Positions 50,513 through 60,147 of a DNA stretch of 64,000 nt are shown here, piece by piece; the first letter of the stretch is position 1; the number at the start of each line of letters is the position of its first letter. Source of the stretch: Aquariibacter albus (GTDB taxonomy: Bacteria; Pseudomonadota; Gammaproteobacteria; Burkholderiales; Burkholderiaceae_C); contig NZ_JACIVI010000001.1 in the NCBI RefSeq assembly GCF_014145335.1, forward strand, positions 744,001 through 808,000. Reading direction: 5' to 3'. Made by a program: the position numbers and the translations under genes. The notes below the pieces were generated by a model that was given only the letters and a program-made list of their open reading frames with translations, was not told the DNA's origin and ran no database searches.

Positions 50513-51142
50513 TCAGGGCCGCGTCCAGCGGATCGCCGTCTTCGGCCGGAAGGCCTTGCACACGGCGGCGTCCGTCTCCAGGTAAGGGCCGCCGATCAGG
50601 TCGATGCAATACGGCACCGCCGCGAAGATGCCCGGGCAGGGCGGCGTGGCGGCCGGCAGGCCCTCCAGCGTCTCGGCGATGGACTTGGGCTGGCCGGGCA
50701 GATTCAGGATCAGCGCCTTGCCGCGAATCACCGCCGTCTGCCGCGACAGGATGGCCGTGGGCACGAAGCGCAGGCTGATCTGCCGCATCTGCTCGCCAAA
50801 GCCCGGCATCTCACGCTCGCCCACCGCCCGCGTCGCCTCCGGCGTCACATCGCGCGGCGCCGGGCCGGTGCCGCCGGTGGTCAGCACCAGATCGCAAGCC
50901 TCCTCGTCCACCAGCGCCTGCAGCGCGGCGCTGATCTGCGGCACCTCATCGGGCACCAGCCGCGTCACCCAGGTGATCGGATTCAGCAGCGCCTTGCCCA
51001 GCCAGGCTTGCAGCGAAGGAATGCCCTGGTCGGTGTAGACCCCGGCGCTCGCCCGGTCGCTGACCGACACCAGACCGATGCGCACGGACGCGGGCGGCGG
51101 CAGGCCACCGTTGCAGGAAGGGGAGGGGGTGTCGGGGGACAT
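50513..51142 (-). CDS. mog: Molybdopterin adenylyltransferase (MogA)
   Basis: MogA adenylates molybdopterin before metal insertion in molybdenum cofactor synthesis. The 209-aa product has RIGLVSVSDRASAGVYTDQGIPSL in two parts, the nucleotide loop LTTGGTGPAPRDVTPEA, SRQTAVIRGKALILNLPG and PKSIAETLEG, all hallmarks of MogA; the C-terminal CIDLIGGPYLET also fits. The start at 51142 is preferred to a longer poor N-terminus. CACAAT at 51172-51177 (minus strand) is a possible -10. It borders the AT-rich island on its right. Confidence 0.94.
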   Translation of the reverse strand: MSPDTPSPSCNGGLPPPASVRIGLVSVSDRASAGVYTDQGIPSLQAWLGKALLNPITWVTRLVPDEVPQISAALQALVDEEACDLVLTTGGTGPAPRDVTPEATRAVGEREMPGFGEQMRQISLRFVPTAILSRQTAVIRGKALILNLPGQPKSIAETLEGLPAATPPCPGIFAAVPYCIDLIGGPYLETDAAVCKAFRPKTAIRWTRP

Positions 51143-51246
51143 GGCAGGAAAGGAAGCGGGCCGGGCGCGGATTGTGCCGGGGGCTCGGGCGGCCGGAGCG
51201 GCCACCCCTTCCCGGCCCGCCTGGTGGCGAGCATCCGCCGCTGAAG

Positions 51247-51522
51247 GTGTCTGAACAGGTCATTGATGGCGTGCCGTCAGAAACTGAGGCAGAAGAAAGT
51301 GCGGGGCTTGCTTCACCTGTGCAATCGCCGATCAGAGGTATTGGTGATGCCCGGAAGACCGCCACAGAGAAACAAGGTGAAACGTTGGAGCTGCTTGCCA
51401 TGAACATGCGCTGCTTACGGCAGGTCGCGCCGCTTTTGGATCGCATCATGCAAAGGGTCAAGTCGCTTGAAAGGGGGTGTGTTGCATCTGGGGTTAAGCC
51501 TTTGGGTCAGCCAATGCGCTGA
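51247..51522 (+). CDS. Doubtful small ORF at the island edge
   Basis: A 91-aa frame from a GTG (SEQVIDGVPSETEAEESAG opening) ending KPLGQPMR. Composition is intermediate between the chromosome and the AT-rich island. There is no recognisable domain, no clear ribosome-binding site, and codon use is unremarkable; it may be a gene remnant at the insertion boundary. Confidence 0.25.
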   Translation: MSEQVIDGVPSETEAEESAGLASPVQSPIRGIGDARKTATEKQGETLELLAMNMRCLRQVAPLLDRIMQRVKSLERGCVASGVKPLGQPMR

Positions 51523-51939
51523 GCGACTCTGGAATAAAACGTGGTGTGGGTGGGTCTTTCAGGCGGCGACGGGAGCGTGTACTCTTCGGGGCCTTGAACG
51601 TTAGGCGGCGCGGGCACGTCGTCGGCGTGACATCCATTACTTGTTCTTCGAGCAAGGTTGCTCGGCACACTCCAGCAAGGGATCTGCAGAAATGGGCAGG
51701 TTTATGCAGCGCTAAGAATCTGCTAGTTTGCGCTGCGTTGCAGGCATGCACACACAAGCGAGATTGAGCGGTCAAGCCATCAACGCAGCGTGACCCTAAC
51801 AGCATCAATTGACGCCCAGTGGGGGATCTGTTGAATCTGAACAGTGAGGCTGGCGGGCTGGCCCGCAACCAAGCACGTAGAACACGCCGCTGCACTGGAC
51901 AGCCTGCGGCTGCCAGTGAGCTTTCACGTTGGGCTCTTC
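51523..51939. other. Intergenic region at the left of the AT-rich island with an attC-end-like site
   Basis: No convincing gene is present. TTGAACGTTAGGC at 51594-51606 looks like the right end (R' box GTTAGGC) of an integron attC site, but no matching GCCTAAC is found upstream, so it is at best a partial site. Base composition shifts from GC-rich to AT-rich across this region. A GTG at 51844 could extend the next gene by 32 codons. Confidence 0.45.
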
Positions 51940-52656
51940 ATGTATTTCAACGCAAGTTTTTGGCACAACCACTTTCGCTCCACTCTATTTGTTGAGTTGG
52001 CGAACCTCGTCAAGGTTCTGCATGAAAGTATTCTCCCTCAGCTCTCAAACATCTCGGCTGAGGCTGCGGACATTCAAAATCAAACATGGAGTGGGCTTAC
52101 TTCTTCGCTCACAAGCGGCGACTATGATCCCTCTGATTTTATGGATGCGGCCTTCAATGCGGGATACAAACACTACTCTCTCATGAGTGGATTAAATCAG
52201 GGTGTAGTGAATTTATTCGCTGCATCGCTATTCCATATTCATGAGCAGCATATAATGCTGTTCTATAAGCGCGAATTGCGTGATCCACTACGCGTGCAGA
52301 ACGACCCCAAAAAACTAAAACCTTTTCATGTCGTGGCGCATCTTGAAAAATTGGGTGTCCACATAAAGAGCCTTCCGTCTTGGGGGCAGCTTAAAGAAAT
52401 TGAACAGCTAGCAAATGCTATCAAGCACGGAGAGGGTGAAGCCGCTCAAGCTCTTCGAAAAGCGAGGCCAAATTTTTTCATCGATCCGCAATTATCTAGC
52501 GACCCAGATATCGGACCATCATTGCACTTGGGCAAACCACTGCTGGGAGAGGGTATATATGTTACAACTACCCATCTACAAGAAATCGAGCGCGTAATTG
52601 TTGCGTTTTGGGATGAGCTTTTCGAAGTCCTTAAGCAACATGAACATAAACCCTAA
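51940..52656 (+). CDS. Cassette-type hypothetical protein
   Basis: The product (238 aa from the ATG at 51940) was not recognised. It is mostly helical, without signal peptide or membrane segment; HIHEQHIMLFYKRELRD and LANAIKHGEGEAAQALRKARP stand out, the latter resembling the second helix of HEPN-like proteins, although the catalytic Arg-x4-6-His pattern is not evident. Codons are AT-rich compared with all flanking genes, so it is probably acquired. It ends 38 nt before the attC-like element, the normal gene-to-attC distance in integron cassettes. A GTG at 51844 gives a longer form (270 aa). Confidence 0.7.
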   Translation: MYFNASFWHNHFRSTLFVELANLVKVLHESILPQLSNISAEAADIQNQTWSGLTSSLTSGDYDPSDFMDAAFNAGYKHYSLMSGLNQGVVNLFAASLFHIHEQHIMLFYKRELRDPLRVQNDPKKLKPFHVVAHLEKLGVHIKSLPSWGQLKEIEQLANAIKHGEGEAAQALRKARPNFFIDPQLSSDPDIGPSLHLGKPLLGEGIYVTTTHLQEIERVIVAFWDELFEVLKQHEHKP

Positions 52657-52694
52657 TTCCCAATCCATACATAACTTAGTGCCTTCGCTTCCCA

Positions 52695-52796
52695 GCCTAA
52701 CTGGTTGGCCAAGCCGATGCTCACAAGCTCCGATTGCGGGTGCTCTCCATGCGTCGCACTTCGGCGCGGCTTACCGCGAGCGCTGGGCTGTTAGCA
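52695..52796 (+). other. attC-like integron recombination site
   Basis: The element opens with GCCTAAC (R'' box) at 52695 and closes with GTTAGC at 52790. Inside, AAGCCG (52711-52716) pairs with CGGCTT (52767-52772), like the L'' and L' boxes. Size (about 100 nt), imperfect dyad symmetry and position just after one gene and 41 nt before the next all fit an attC. R' lacks one G relative to a perfect GTTAGGC, and the right spacer is long, so it may be degenerate. No integrase gene is in the window. Confidence 0.55.
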
Positions 52797-52836
52797 GCGT
52801 TTTTGAGGAATATCGTAATATTAATGGAATGAAGTA

Positions 52837-53478
52837 ATGAATTTCACAGCATTGATTTTTCTAATGGCGTTATTATGCCTAATTATTCTGCTTTGGGGAA
52901 TGGTAAGGCCGACCAAAACATTTCTTGGTGTTGGGACTACGAGATCAAAAGTTATTAAGGTTTATGGCCTAAGCTTCTTTGTGTTATTTATTGCATTTAT
53001 TGTTTCTATTCCGGATGCGTCAAGTGGCGCAATAAAAAATACGAAGAAATCGGCTGAGATTTCCACGGAAGCTAAGGCGGAAAATATCGCTGATATTTTT
53101 AATGCGAATGAAAAACCGCCCGTCCAAAAATCTGAAGAAGAAAGCACATCAGCCGAAACAAGAATGACGGGGCCTCAGAATAATGCTGCTAGATCTGCGA
53201 GGCAGTACCTCAGTATGCAGGGTTTCTCGCGGGAGGGACTTATTCGTCAGCTTTCATCTGAGGCTGGAGATGGCTATAAAGTTTCTGATGCTACTGTAGC
53301 AGTGGATAGCTTGAACATCGACTGGAATCGAGAGGCTATGAGATCAGCAAAGCAATATTTAGATATGCAAGGTTTTTCATGTAAAGGCCTCATTCGGCAG
53401 CTTTCATCTGGCGCTGGAGAAAATTTTACCGTGAGTCAAGCTATGTACGGAGCGCGCGAGGCAGGTGCTTGTCAGTAA
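52837..53478 (+). CDS. Two-repeat Ltp-domain membrane protein
   Basis: The 213-aa product has two N-terminal membrane helices (about 4-22 and 42-60) with a basic loop between them, a charged linker, then two Ltp repeats (PF07553-type): ARSARQYLSMQGFSREGLIRQLSS near 118 and MRSAKQYLDMQGFSCKGLIRQLSS near 168, each followed by a GYKVSDAT/NFTVSQAM segment. Ltp of streptococcal phage TP-J34 blocks superinfecting phage DNA entry, though many Ltp-domain proteins have no known role. AT-rich; begins 41 nt after the attC-like site. Topology suggests the repeats face the periplasm or stay cytoplasmic; not resolvable here. Confidence 0.8.
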   Translation: MNFTALIFLMALLCLIILLWGMVRPTKTFLGVGTTRSKVIKVYGLSFFVLFIAFIVSIPDASSGAIKNTKKSAEISTEAKAENIADIFNANEKPPVQKSEEESTSAETRMTGPQNNAARSARQYLSMQGFSREGLIRQLSSEAGDGYKVSDATVAVDSLNIDWNREAMRSAKQYLDMQGFSCKGLIRQLSSGAGENFTVSQAMYGAREAGACQ

Positions 53479-53721
53479 ATAATTGGAGCTTAGTTTGCGT
53501 TTAGTATAACCAGAGACTCATTTAAGGTTGCGGTCGCTAGTTGAAAATTAGCGTTCTAGTTCTCAACTTATCGTGCTTATTTTGCTGCGAACCCATAAAT
53601 AAATTTATAAAACATTCCTTTTGTTCGGTGAGTGTATTGTCTATGCCGAGCCAAATATTAAAGCTGACAACTGACGGTACTGCTTGGGTTTAGCTTTGGA
53701 TTATCAATATTGGAGATTTAA

Positions 53722-54117
53722 ATGATATTTAAGTGCGCTGCAAGTTTTTTATTTTTCGGCGTTTTGTTTCTTCTTGGCTGTTCGTTGGAAAAGACAATTA
53801 GTGCTGCATCAGTGTGCGATAAAATCGTCGCTGCTGGTATTGGAAAGAACTGCACCCGCGATAAACCAATGGCGCTTGGAGCGAGGGCTAGAAATAAGTA
53901 TAATTTTGACTTGACGGGAGTGCCTGGAAAAGGGGGTGCTGTATTTGATTTTTCGACTCAGGAAGATTATAATGCTACTGTCAATGCATTTGCAGAGGTT
54001 GCATTTTTGGCTGGGCCGCATCGTTACGGAAATTCTAAAACTAAAATATTCGTGCAAATGAATTCGGGCGCATCGTTGAACGATGGAGATTTAGTTAAAA
54101 ATATAGTTGAGAAATGA
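53722..54117 (+). CDS. Small lipoprotein of the AT-rich island
   Basis: The 131-aa product has a lipobox (FLLGC, Cys20) after a hydrophobic stretch, so it is a periplasm-facing lipoprotein. GGAG lies 8 nt before the ATG. The mature part is unrecognised; it contains SVCDKIVAAGIGKNC with two Cys and a segment VNAFAEVAFLAGPHRYGNSKTKIFVQM in two pieces that looks like an alpha-beta fold. AT-rich like its neighbours. No attC is seen on either side. A short GCCATA/TATGGC hairpin follows at 54121-54137. Confidence 0.7.
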   Translation: MIFKCAASFLFFGVLFLLGCSLEKTISAASVCDKIVAAGIGKNCTRDKPMALGARARNKYNFDLTGVPGKGGAVFDFSTQEDYNATVNAFAEVAFLAGPHRYGNSKTKIFVQMNSGASLNDGDLVKNIVEK

Positions 54118-54331
54118 TTTGCCATAAAAAATATGGCTTGGCCCATTTTCAAGCGGGCGCCTGAGGCACCGTTTAAATTTAACTACAAGAGCATCCCTGA
54201 AAGTCAACGCGGAAGCATTCCCTAATGAATCACGCAGCGACTCAGCTTAATGTGAGCCAGTCACCACCAGCGACTTAGCAACATCGACAGGAATAAGGTG
54301 CGGACTGCAAAAATAGAACCGGTACAGGACC

Positions 54332-54694
54332 GTGACCCCACCCAAGCCCACCAGAAGACTGCGGGACTATTTCTTCCACTATTCCTGGGACGAGCTGCAG
54401 GTCGTTCTGTACCTGCGCAACACCATGGTGTTGTTCTATCTCGGTTGGGGTGCGCTGGGGTGGGTGCTCAGGCCGCTCGGGTCGGCCGAGCAGTCTGCGC
54501 TGCTGTTGGGCATGTTGGCGGCGTATCCGGGGTATCGGCTGGGCAAGCGGGTTCAGGCCCGCGCTGATCCGTCTGCGCTGGATTCGGCCGAGCTGATGGT
54601 TTGGCAGATTGGCAATGTGGCCAAGGCTTTTTCTGGGGCAGCTGGCTTGTTGTTGTTGCGTTGGCTTGCGTTCGGAGGCCGGCCGCTGGTTTGA
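54332..54694 (+). CDS. Hypothetical membrane protein at the right edge of the island
   Basis: The 120-aa frame from a GTG has three hydrophobic stretches (about 26-46, 54-68 and 98-112) and an N-terminal basic patch. No family was recognised. Third-position GC is lower than in chromosomal neighbours but higher than in the island genes, so it may be a transitional or partly ameliorated gene. It ends 48 nt before a strong bidirectional terminator, which supports it being transcribed. Confidence 0.6.
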   Translation: MTPPKPTRRLRDYFFHYSWDELQVVLYLRNTMVLFYLGWGALGWVLRPLGSAEQSALLLGMLAAYPGYRLGKRVQARADPSALDSAELMVWQIGNVAKAFSGAAGLLLLRWLAFGGRPLV

Positions 54695-54742
54695 CCTTTC
54701 CTGAGGCGCGTTCACGGAAGCGCCGTGTGTGCAGGCAAAGAA

Positions 54743-54768
54743 AAAGGGCTGCCCGTGGGCAGCCCTTT
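54743..54768. terminator. Bidirectional intrinsic terminator before argG's 3' end
   Basis: A perfect 12-bp stem, AAAGGGCTGCCC with a 2-nt loop, is flanked by further A residues on the left and TT on the right. It lies between convergent genes and has the same architecture as the element at 26827-26852. Confidence 0.85.
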
Positions 54769-54793
54769 GGCTTGATGCGGTTTGGGGGGCGAA

Positions 54794-56674
<1,881 letters not shown>

Positions 56675-56680
56675 TCACGC

Positions 56681-57760
56681 ATGTCTTCCGATTCTCTCGC
56701 CCCCGTGCCTGCGCCCCTGTCGGGCGATGCCTTCGACGGGCCCGACCGGGCAGCCGGCGGCCTGGGCTGGCAGCGTGTGGCGGCGGGGCAGGCGCTGCCG
56801 CCGGGCTGGTCCCTGTTGGCCGAGCGGCTGATCGAAGGGCAGGAGGCCCGTGATCGGGCCGAGCCGGCCCGCCTGGGTGGGGGCGGGGCCTGTGTCGAGC
56901 GCTGGCTGCACGCCGGCCCGGTGCAGCGTGCGCAGCTGGGCTGCTGGACGACCGCCCGCTGCGCCGATGGCTGGCTGGCCACGGCCACGCTCGACGAGGC
57001 CGCCGAGCCGGGCGGCCTGCAGGCGGCCACCGAGCGCCTCTATCGCGAGCTGTTCGGGCTGCTGGATGCCGAGGCCGCGGCGGGCCGGGTCTGGCACCTG
57101 CTGAAGATCTGGAACTACCTGGCCGACATCAACGGCAGCGACCCGGCCGACGGCCAGGACGGCCTGGAGCGCTACCGCCAGTTCAATGTCGGCCGCCGCC
57201 TGGCCTACGCCCAGGCGCGCCGCAGCGCCAGCGACCGGGTGCCGGCCGCCTGCGCGCTGGGCACCCACCACGGCCCGCTGACCGTGCATGTGCTGGCCGG
57301 GCCGCAGCCGCCGGTGCCGGTGGAGAACCCGCGCCAGACCCGCGCCTACCACTACCCCAGCGACTACGGACCGCGCAGCCCGATCTTTGCGCGTGCGGCC
57401 CTGGCCGAACTGGGCGGCGGCCGCGAGGGCCTGCTGATTTCGGGCACCGCGGCCATCGTTGGCCACGCCAGCCTGCATGCCGGCCGGGCCGACAAGCAGG
57501 CCGCGACCCTGCTGGACAACCTGGAATCGGTCTGGCTGGCCGCGCAGATCGATGCCCGCGCCCCGCACCGCTGGGCCGATCTGGCCCTGACCCTCTACCT
57601 GCGCGACCCGGCCGACCAGCCGGCCGTGGCCGAGGCCCTGGCCCGCCGCTTCCCGGCCGACAGCCCGGCGCTGCGCGGCGCCCTCTACCTGCACGCCGAC
57701 ATCTGCCGCGCCGAACTGCTGGTGGAGGTGGAGGCGCAGCAGATCACGCGGGGGGCTTGA
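56681..57760 (+). CDS. FkbO/Hyg5-type chorismatase (XanB2-like)
   Basis: The 359-aa product matches the chorismatase family that converts chorismate to 3- or 4-hydroxybenzoate or a dihydrodiol and is sometimes annotated as pteridine-dependent deoxygenase. Conserved blocks are HLLKIWNYLADIN, ERYRQFNVGRRLAYAQ, the ENPRQTRAYHYPSDYGPRSPIFARA region in two parts, and ISGTAAIVGHASLHAG, which holds the active-site residues. XanB2 in Xanthomonas feeds ubiquinone and xanthomonadin synthesis. No aryl-polyene genes are near, so a ubiquinone/hydroxybenzoate role is more likely. TAAACT at 56621-56626 may be the -10. Confidence 0.9.
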   Translation: MSSDSLAPVPAPLSGDAFDGPDRAAGGLGWQRVAAGQALPPGWSLLAERLIEGQEARDRAEPARLGGGGACVERWLHAGPVQRAQLGCWTTARCADGWLATATLDEAAEPGGLQAATERLYRELFGLLDAEAAAGRVWHLLKIWNYLADINGSDPADGQDGLERYRQFNVGRRLAYAQARRSASDRVPAACALGTHHGPLTVHVLAGPQPPVPVENPRQTRAYHYPSDYGPRSPIFARAALAELGGGREGLLISGTAAIVGHASLHAGRADKQAATLLDNLESVWLAAQIDARAPHRWADLALTLYLRDPADQPAVAEALARRFPADSPALRGALYLHADICRAELLVEVEAQQITRGA

Positions 57761-57794
57761 GCGCCTGCGCCCGCCGCCGCTGCGGTGCGGCGTC

Positions 57795-58448
57795 TCACAG
57801 GTCGAAGACCGAACCGACCTTGAGCTTGGAGATCGAGGACCAGTGGATCTGGTAGCTCTTGCTGCCCTGGTGGCTGCCGACGCCGACGATGGTGACCAGG
57901 GTCTCCAGGCCCTTGTTGGCCTCCTCGTAGGTGCAGAAGAGGGTGCATGAGCTGACCCCCGCCTTGCCCGAGGAGGCATGCCGCACGCCGGAGCCGGCGG
58001 CGGAGGCGTCCTTGGTGCTGTCCTCGCCCGCAACCACGTCGTTCAGCGCCTGCGAGGCGTTGCCCTTGCACTTGTCCGGCAGTACCGACTTGATCTTGCT
58101 TTCCAGCGCACTGCTGCTGCCGACCTTGGACTTGCCGAAGTAGTAGCTGCGGATCTCTTCCTGCTTGCTCTCGGCCTCGGCGCTCTTGGCGTAGGCCGAC
58201 ACCTCCTTGACCAGGTTGGTGAAGGCAGGGGTGGAGCGGGGCAGCTTGGCCACGCCGGCCTTGAGCTTCTCGATGCGGCCTTCGAGAGCCTTGCGTTCTT
58301 TCTCCAGCCGGTCGAGGGCGTCGACGAAGTACTCGACCTTGCGCTTGGCCTTGGTTTCGAGCAGCTTGAGCGCCTTGTCGGCGTGCTTCAGCACGGCCTG
58401 CAGGGACTCGATGTGCTGGCTGGTGATGACATCGCTGGCGTCGGCCAT
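57795..58448 (-). CDS. Unrecognised coiled-coil protein
   Basis: The 217-aa product has a long N-terminal coiled coil (about residues 10-70; KALKLLETKAKRKVEYFVDALDRLEKERKALEGRIEKLKA in heptads) and a more globular C-terminal half with CTLFCTYEEAN and SYQIHWSSISKLKVGSVFDL. No signal peptide. I do not recognise a family. Lower Arg and higher Lys/Ser content than neighbouring proteins hints at a different origin, although GC content is ordinary. It is convergent with the chorismatase gene (34 nt) and isolated from the NUDIX gene. Confidence 0.75.
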   Translation of the reverse strand: MADASDVITSQHIESLQAVLKHADKALKLLETKAKRKVEYFVDALDRLEKERKALEGRIEKLKAGVAKLPRSTPAFTNLVKEVSAYAKSAEAESKQEEIRSYYFGKSKVGSSSALESKIKSVLPDKCKGNASQALNDVVAGEDSTKDASAAGSGVRHASSGKAGVSSCTLFCTYEEANKGLETLVTIVGVGSHQGSKSYQIHWSSISKLKVGSVFDL

Positions 58449-58560
58449 GGAATCTCCCGGAGGATGGACACGGAAGTGTTTCCGATGGGATCGGCCCGAC
58501 CCATCGGGGTCAACGCGCAGCGACGCTTGGGACCGGAGCCGCCGGCAAGCGGCGGGGCCC

Positions 58561-59109
58561 TCAGCGGAAATCGACGCAGTGCAGCCCGAAACGCCCTTCG
58601 CGGCGGTCGGCGAAGTAGCGCTCCAGCGTGGTCCGCACGGTGCGGAAGGCCAGGTCGTCCCAGGGGATCTCGGCCTCGGTGAAGAGGCGGGCCTCCAGGG
58701 TTTCGGGCCCGGGGGCGAAATCCACGTCGCGCAGCGCGGCGCGGTAGTACAGGTGAATCTGGCCGACGGCCACCACGTTCATCACGCTGAACAGGCCCTG
58801 CAGCTCGACGCGGGCCCCGGCCTCTTCGTCGGTCTCGCGCAGCGCGCCCTCGGCGCTGGTCTCGCCGAGTTCGAGGAAGCCGGCGGGCAGCGTCCAGAAG
58901 CCGTGGCGCGGCTCGATGGCACGCCGGCAGAGCAGCACCTGGTCCCCCCAGGTCGGCACGGTGCCGACGACGTTGATCGGGTTCTCGTAGTGGATGGTCC
59001 CGCAGGCGGGGCAGACCGCGCGTTCGCGGTTGTCGTCGGCCGGCACGCTGTAGTCGACGGCATGACCGCAGGCGCGGCAATGGCGGATGCGGCGGGAGTC
59101 AATCAACAT
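58561..59109 (-). CDS. NUDIX hydrolase with zinc ribbon
   Basis: The 182-aa product begins with a zinc ribbon (CRACG near 11 and CPACG near 33), followed by IHYENPINVVG and a NUDIX domain. The NUDIX box is complete: GFLELGETSAEGALRETDEE and the following Ala-Gly, near residue 78. Such NUDIX proteins hydrolyse nucleoside diphosphate derivatives, often NADH or ADP-ribose; the precise substrate is not predictable. TACACT ends 7 nt before the ATG and there is no Shine-Dalgarno site. Divergent from pgeF. Confidence 0.93.
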   Translation of the reverse strand: MLIDSRRIRHCRACGHAVDYSVPADDNRERAVCPACGTIHYENPINVVGTVPTWGDQVLLCRRAIEPRHGFWTLPAGFLELGETSAEGALRETDEEAGARVELQGLFSVMNVVAVGQIHLYYRAALRDVDFAPGPETLEARLFTEAEIPWDDLAFRTVRTTLERYFADRREGRFGLHCVDFR

Positions 59110-59116
59110 GCGAGGC

Positions 59117-59122
59117 AGTGTA
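59117..59122 (-). promoter_or_regulatory. -10 element of the NUDIX gene, leaderless geometry
   Basis: TACACT on the minus strand lies 7 nt before the ATG at 59109 and no ribosome-binding site follows. It is part of a short (66-nt) divergent promoter shared with pgeF, which has GATGAT at 59164-59169, six bases before its ATG. Confidence 0.5.
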
Positions 59123-59175
59123 GCGGTGGGGCTGGAACCGACCGGGCCTGGGCGGGACTCGGCGATGATGCCCCC

Positions 59176-60147
59176 ATGACGGCCCCGAACCTCCATGAGC
59201 TGACGCCTGCCGACCTGCTGGAGCCCGGCCCTGGCTTCGGCCCGGCGCGTGCCGTGATGAGCACCCGCCGCGGGGGGATCAGCCAGGGCCCCTGGCAGGG
59301 CCTGAACCTCGGCAGTGCCGTGGGCGATGCCCCGGCCGATGTGGCCGAGAACCGCCGTCGCTTCCTCGATTGGCTGGGCCGGCACGGGGCCTGGCTGCCC
59401 GGGTCGGGGGCGTCCGACGCCTTGCTGGCGGGCGAGGCCTGCGGTGGCCTGTGGATGCGGCAGGTCCATGGTGCTCGCGTGCTGCGCTGGGGACGCGACG
59501 CCACAGGCCAGCCCCGGGCCCTGGGTTTCTGGGCGCCCGAGGCGGCGCCGGCCGGCCATATGCCCGGGCTGGCGTGGCAGGTGATCGACACGCCTGCGGA
59601 CGGTACCCGCTGGCTGCCCGAGGCCGACGCCTGCCTGAGCACCGAGCCCGGCCTGCCGTGCATCGTGCAGGTTGCGGATTGCCTGCCGCTGCTGCTGGCC
59701 GCGCCGGATCGGCCGGCCGTGGCTGCGGTCCATGCGGGCTGGCGGGGGTTGGCAGGAGGGGTGATCGAGGCGGCGGTGGCGGCCCTGCAGGTGGCGTCGG
59801 GGGTTCTGCCCTCGGACCTCCAGGCCTGGATCGGCGCCTGCATCGGACCGCAGGCTTTCGAAGTGGGCGCCGAGGTGCTGCCGGCCTTCGGGGCCACGCC
59901 TTCGCAGCCCGGACCGGGCTTTCGCCCCAGCCCGCGCCCGGCGGCCGATGGCCGGCCGCGCTGGCTGGGGGATCTGCCGGCGCTCGCCCGGCTGCGCCTT
60001 CAGGCGCTGGGGCTGCGCCAGGTGCAGACCGCGGGCGTCTGCACGCACGAAGACGCTGTGCGCTGCTTCTCCTTCCGCCGGGACGGGGTCACGGGGCGGA
60101 TGGCGGCGGCGGTTTGGTGGCCGCGGCAGCCGGATCATCCGTCTTAG
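59176..60147 (+). CDS. pgeF: Polyphenol oxidase/laccase-domain protein (PgeF, YfiH)
   Basis: PgeF-type proteins are zinc enzymes; in E. coli YfiH corrects serine mis-incorporation in peptidoglycan precursors, and relatives oxidise purine nucleosides. The 323-aa product has the family pattern STRRGGISQGPW, LNLGSAVGD, the QVHG (His), ADCLPLLL (Cys), AVHAGWRGLAGG (His) metal-ligand blocks and WIGACIGPQAFEVG. The start at 59176 is close to the divergent NUDIX gene. The 3' end overlaps a convergent small gene by 59 nt. Confidence 0.93.
   Translation: MTAPNLHELTPADLLEPGPGFGPARAVMSTRRGGISQGPWQGLNLGSAVGDAPADVAENRRRFLDWLGRHGAWLPGSGASDALLAGEACGGLWMRQVHGARVLRWGRDATGQPRALGFWAPEAAPAGHMPGLAWQVIDTPADGTRWLPEADACLSTEPGLPCIVQVADCLPLLLAAPDRPAVAAVHAGWRGLAGGVIEAAVAALQVASGVLPSDLQAWIGACIGPQAFEVGAEVLPAFGATPSQPGPGFRPSPRPAADGRPRWLGDLPALARLRLQALGLRQVQTAGVCTHEDAVRCFSFRRDGVTGRMAAAVWWPRQPDHPS

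Noticed and set aside
51494-51895. A 133-codon minus-strand frame at the island's left edge
   Set aside because: No domain or ribosome-binding site, low-complexity Arg/Ser/Pro content, and it crosses the composition boundary.
53479-53721. Possible second attC between the Ltp gene and the lipoprotein gene
   Set aside because: No RYYYAAC/GTTRRRY pair with internal symmetry was found.
54118-54331. ATTTAAC at 54177-54183 as the start of another attC
   Set aside because: No paired right-hand GTT core site follows at a plausible distance.
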